Shown here: piece by piece, positions 7,776 to 9,387 of the stretch
How positions within the stretch are numbered: the stretch's first letter is position 1
Layout: each line of letters opens with the position of its first letter
Assembly (NCBI GenBank): GCA_016291895.1
Contig: JAEEZO010000061.1
Span: forward strand, 1 to 9,387
DNA: 9,387 nucleotides
Direction: 5' to 3'
From: Caryophanales bacterium
Lineage (GTDB): Bacteria; Bacillota_I; Bacilli_A; RF39; UBA660
Notes under the pieces: generated by a model
Databases searched by the model: none
The model's input: only the letters and a program-made list of their open reading frames with translations
Told to the model about the DNA's origin: nothing
Made by a program: the position numbers and the translations under genes

Positions 7776-7781
7776 AAAAAT

Positions 7782-7813
7782 AAAACAATAAGTTTAATTC
7801 TTATTGTTTTTTT
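7782..7813 (+). terminator. Intrinsic terminator after polC
   Basis: AAAACAATAAG (7782-7792) pairs perfectly with CTTATTGTTTT (7800-7810) around a seven-base loop, and the T run continues to 7813. It begins six bases after the polC stop. The stem is AT-rich but 11 base pairs long; the A run upstream may also let it act weakly in reverse. It should end the polC transcript and separate it from the next gene. Confidence 0.85.
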
Positions 7814-7815
7814 GA

Positions 7816-7821
7816 TATACT
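7816..7821 (+). promoter_or_regulatory. Candidate -10 box for the membrane-protein gene
   Basis: TATACT differs from TATAAT at one position and lies 22 bases before ATG 7844, just after the polC terminator. The corresponding -35 (TTTAAT, 7793-7798) is weak and would fall in the terminator loop. The gene needs its own promoter if the terminator works, but this exact site is only a candidate. Confidence 0.35.
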
Positions 7822-7843
7822 AAATCTAGAATAGAAGGTTAAT

Positions 7844-8926
7844 ATGGAAGGTAAGTATGATATTAGAAATATACTAATTATAATCCTTTATCTCGCTGTT
7901 TTATTCTTCGGAGGATACTTTATGTATAAAGTATTGGATCCCGTTGATAAAGAAATAGATGAACGTAGTAGATATTATTTAAGACTATATATTCAATCCA
8001 ATGGAGAAATAACAGATATTGAAAGCGATAATGAAATTTTAAAGATTGAAATGGCAAGTGATGGGGCTAAATTAGTAAGTTATGTTAAAGATGATTTAAC
8101 TGATGAAATTAAATATGTTTTATTTGAATTAAAGGGATTACATTTGTATGATGTTGAAACTAAAAAGATAGAACCATTAATAAAAGAAGAAGATTATATT
8201 AGTGGTGATTATTACTTACATTTAGGTAAAAATATCAAAGATATATTAGGATACTTTTATGTAAGTTCTGATGAAACAGAAGAGTACTATAAAGATTTTT
8301 CTAAAGAAGAAAAGGAATTTAATAAATTAAAAGTATCAGAAAAACAATTCGTTGCTAATTCATATGGTGATTATTTTATTGTAAGTAAAGGAAATGAATG
8401 TGGCAAAGGAATGTATATAAGAAATTATACAGATGATAAACCTTTAAAAGAAGGAATGACTATAAAAAATCTTATTTTAAAAGGTAAATCATATTATTTA
8501 GTAATAAAAGAATGTGATGGAACAGTCTTTGATATGTATGATAGTGATTTAAATCTTATTAAAGAAAACTTAAATAGTTTGTTTACTTCATTTGATGATA
8601 ATTATTATTATGTTATTGAAGATAAGAAGATTGTTAAATATGATTTCTCTTCTAAAGAATTATCAAGTAATGAGTATTCTGAAGTATTAGAATTACATGA
8701 TGGATACGCTTTACTTCGTGATAATAAAGCTCTATATATATTAGATATTAAGACTAATAAAAAAACAACATTAGCGGATTTATCTGATGAATCTAATGAT
8801 GTTAATGAAGCTATAAAAGGTGATTTTAATGGAAGATTTTTTAGTATTGATCATCAAGGTAATATTGCCATAGCTCTTCGCATTAGAAATATAAATTATG
8901 ATATAAAGAAAGATAAAGTTTCATGA
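7844..8926 (+). CDS. Unrecognised single-pass membrane protein with propeller-like repeats
   Basis: This 360-residue protein starts at ATG 7844 with GAAGG five bases upstream. It has one membrane helix at about residues 8-28 (LIIILYLAVLFFGGYFMY), with Lys and Arg before it and an acidic run (DPVDKEIDE) after it. By the positive-inside rule the N-terminus is cytoplasmic and the remaining 330 residues are outside, so the helix is an uncleaved anchor. The outer part is rich in beta-strand-like segments and repeats a YD-x-x-(S/T/L) pattern: YDVETKK (102-108), YDSDLNL (232-238), YDFSSKEL (266-273) and ILDIKTNK (299-306). That resembles beta-propeller blades, but spacing is irregular and I cannot name a family. 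No catalytic motif is visible; two lone cysteines occur in NECGK and KECDG. It is bounded by terminators on both sides and so is probably transcribed alone. A cell-surface binding or scaffold role is only a guess. Confidence 0.85.
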   Translation: MEGKYDIRNILIIILYLAVLFFGGYFMYKVLDPVDKEIDERSRYYLRLYIQSNGEITDIESDNEILKIEMASDGAKLVSYVKDDLTDEIKYVLFELKGLHLYDVETKKIEPLIKEEDYISGDYYLHLGKNIKDILGYFYVSSDETEEYYKDFSKEEKEFNKLKVSEKQFVANSYGDYFIVSKGNECGKGMYIRNYTDDKPLKEGMTIKNLILKGKSYYLVIKECDGTVFDMYDSDLNLIKENLNSLFTSFDDNYYYVIEDKKIVKYDFSSKELSSNEYSEVLELHDGYALLRDNKALYILDIKTNKKTTLADLSDESNDVNEAIKGDFNGRFFSIDHQGNIAIALRIRNINYDIKKDKVS

Positions 8927-8927
8927 A

Positions 8928-8954
8928 AAAAGACTGAATATTATTCAGTCTTTT
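8928..8954. terminator. Bidirectional terminator between convergent genes
   Basis: AAAAGACTGAA (8928-8938) pairs perfectly with TTCAGTCTTTT (8944-8954) around TATTA. The right side supplies a T run for the plus-strand gene ending at 8926, and the A run on the left supplies one for def on the minus strand. The def stop codon (8953-8955) overlaps the base of the stem, so one compact hairpin serves both genes. Confidence 0.88.
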
Positions 8955-9387
8955 ATATTTCACGATATAAATCTTGGTTTTTATATGGATTCTTTTTATC
9001 GATTTTATCAACAAAGAGAATTCCGTTTAGATGATCAAGCTCATGTTGGAAAGCAATAGCAAGTTCTTCACGACCTCTAACTCTAATTTTATTACCATCC
9101 ATATCATAAGCTTCCATAGTAACTCTTGCGTATCTTGGAACAATACCAGCAACATCTCGATTAACAGATAAGCAACCTTCACCTTCGCCAACATAAATCA
9201 TTTCTTCAGATGTACTGACAATCTTGGGATTTATTAATACGTAATTATCAAATTTACCTGGTTCATATTCATGAACAACAACAAAGTATCTTTTAGGAAT
9301 ACCTAATTGAATGGCTGCAAGTCCCATACCAGGTCTTAAACAATATTTGTCTGCTAATTCGGGTATTTGACTATCAGTTAGCATTTC
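8953..9387 (-). CDS. def: Peptide deformylase, type-II-like, N-terminus outside window
   Basis: The enzyme removes the formyl group from the N-terminal methionine of new proteins, using a metal ion (usually iron) at the ribosome exit. All three family motifs are present: GMGLAAIQ (nt 9307-9330), EGCLS (9166-9180; the Cys is a metal ligand) and HELDH (9031-9045; two His ligands and the catalytic Glu). The last residue of motif 1 before Gln is Ile, where Pro is common; the position is variable in the family. The frame is still open at the right edge (codon GAA for Glu), and the methionine at 9384 aligns with an internal one in the region EML...IPELADKY of Firmicutes enzymes, so about 40-45 N-terminal residues are missing because of the window edge, not through mutation. 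The segment LADKYCLRPGMGLAA and the spacing GEGCLSVNRDVAG fit the Gram-positive type II form (about 185 residues). 144 residues are visible. The promoter lies outside the window. Confidence 0.95.
   Translation of the reverse strand, partial: EMLTDSQIPELADKYCLRPGMGLAAIQLGIPKRYFVVVHEYEPGKFDNYVLINPKIVSTSEEMIYVGEGEGCLSVNRDVAGIVPRYARVTMEAYDMDGNKIRVRGREELAIAFQHELDHLNGILFVDKIDKKNPYKNQDLYREI

Noticed and set aside
8924..8926. Mycoplasma-type code with UGA as tryptophan
   Set aside because: All conserved tryptophans seen are TGG, and this TGA is followed two bases later by a terminator, so it acts as a stop.
9307..9330. Ile in place of the common Pro in deformylase motif 1 as a sign of inactivation
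   Set aside because: That position is variable in the family, and the metal ligands and catalytic Glu are all present.

Overview
The window is very AT-rich, uses the standard bacterial code (tryptophan is TGG throughout, and a TGA acts as a stop just before a terminator at 8928-8954), and carries a Gram-positive type replicative polymerase, PolC. Together with strong Shine-Dalgarno sites and A/T-rich intrinsic terminators, this points to a low-GC Firmicutes/Mycoplasmatota-type bacterium that has not reassigned UGA, for example an uncultured gut lineage near the Mollicutes. The placement is an inference from gene content and composition only.

Layout, left to right: (1) nt 1-1126 is the 3' part of comEC, the DNA-uptake channel, whose beginning lies outside the window; (2) a 98-base gap with a plausible extended -10 promoter; (3) nt 1225-2085 is a conserved-looking but unrecognised soluble protein with a GTG start; (4) nt 2097-7775 is polC, the catalytic subunit of replicative DNA polymerase III, which starts 11 bases after the previous stop and is probably co-transcribed with it; (5) a strong intrinsic terminator at 7782-7813; (6) nt 7844-8926 is a single-pass membrane-anchored protein with possible beta-propeller-like repeats; (7) a bidirectional terminator at 8928-8954; (8) nt 8953-9387, minus strand, is a type-II-like peptide deformylase (def) whose N-terminus lies beyond the right edge.

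The most notable object is PolC. At 1892 residues it is about 450 residues longer than the Bacillus-type enzyme (about 1440), yet every catalytic signature I can check is intact. The extra length lies in at least five discrete insertions: a coiled-coil-like piece in the first half of PHP, about 100 residues between Exo II and Exo III of the proofreading domain, about 70 residues where the second half of PHP resumes, about 120 residues that read like a winged-helix domain between PHP and the polymerase core, and about 70 residues before the palm that look like a degenerate duplication or triplication of the adjacent helix. These insertions, and the unknown protein encoded directly upstream, are the best candidates for undescribed biology. 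I saw no tRNA, rRNA, CRISPR array, insertion sequence or riboswitch.
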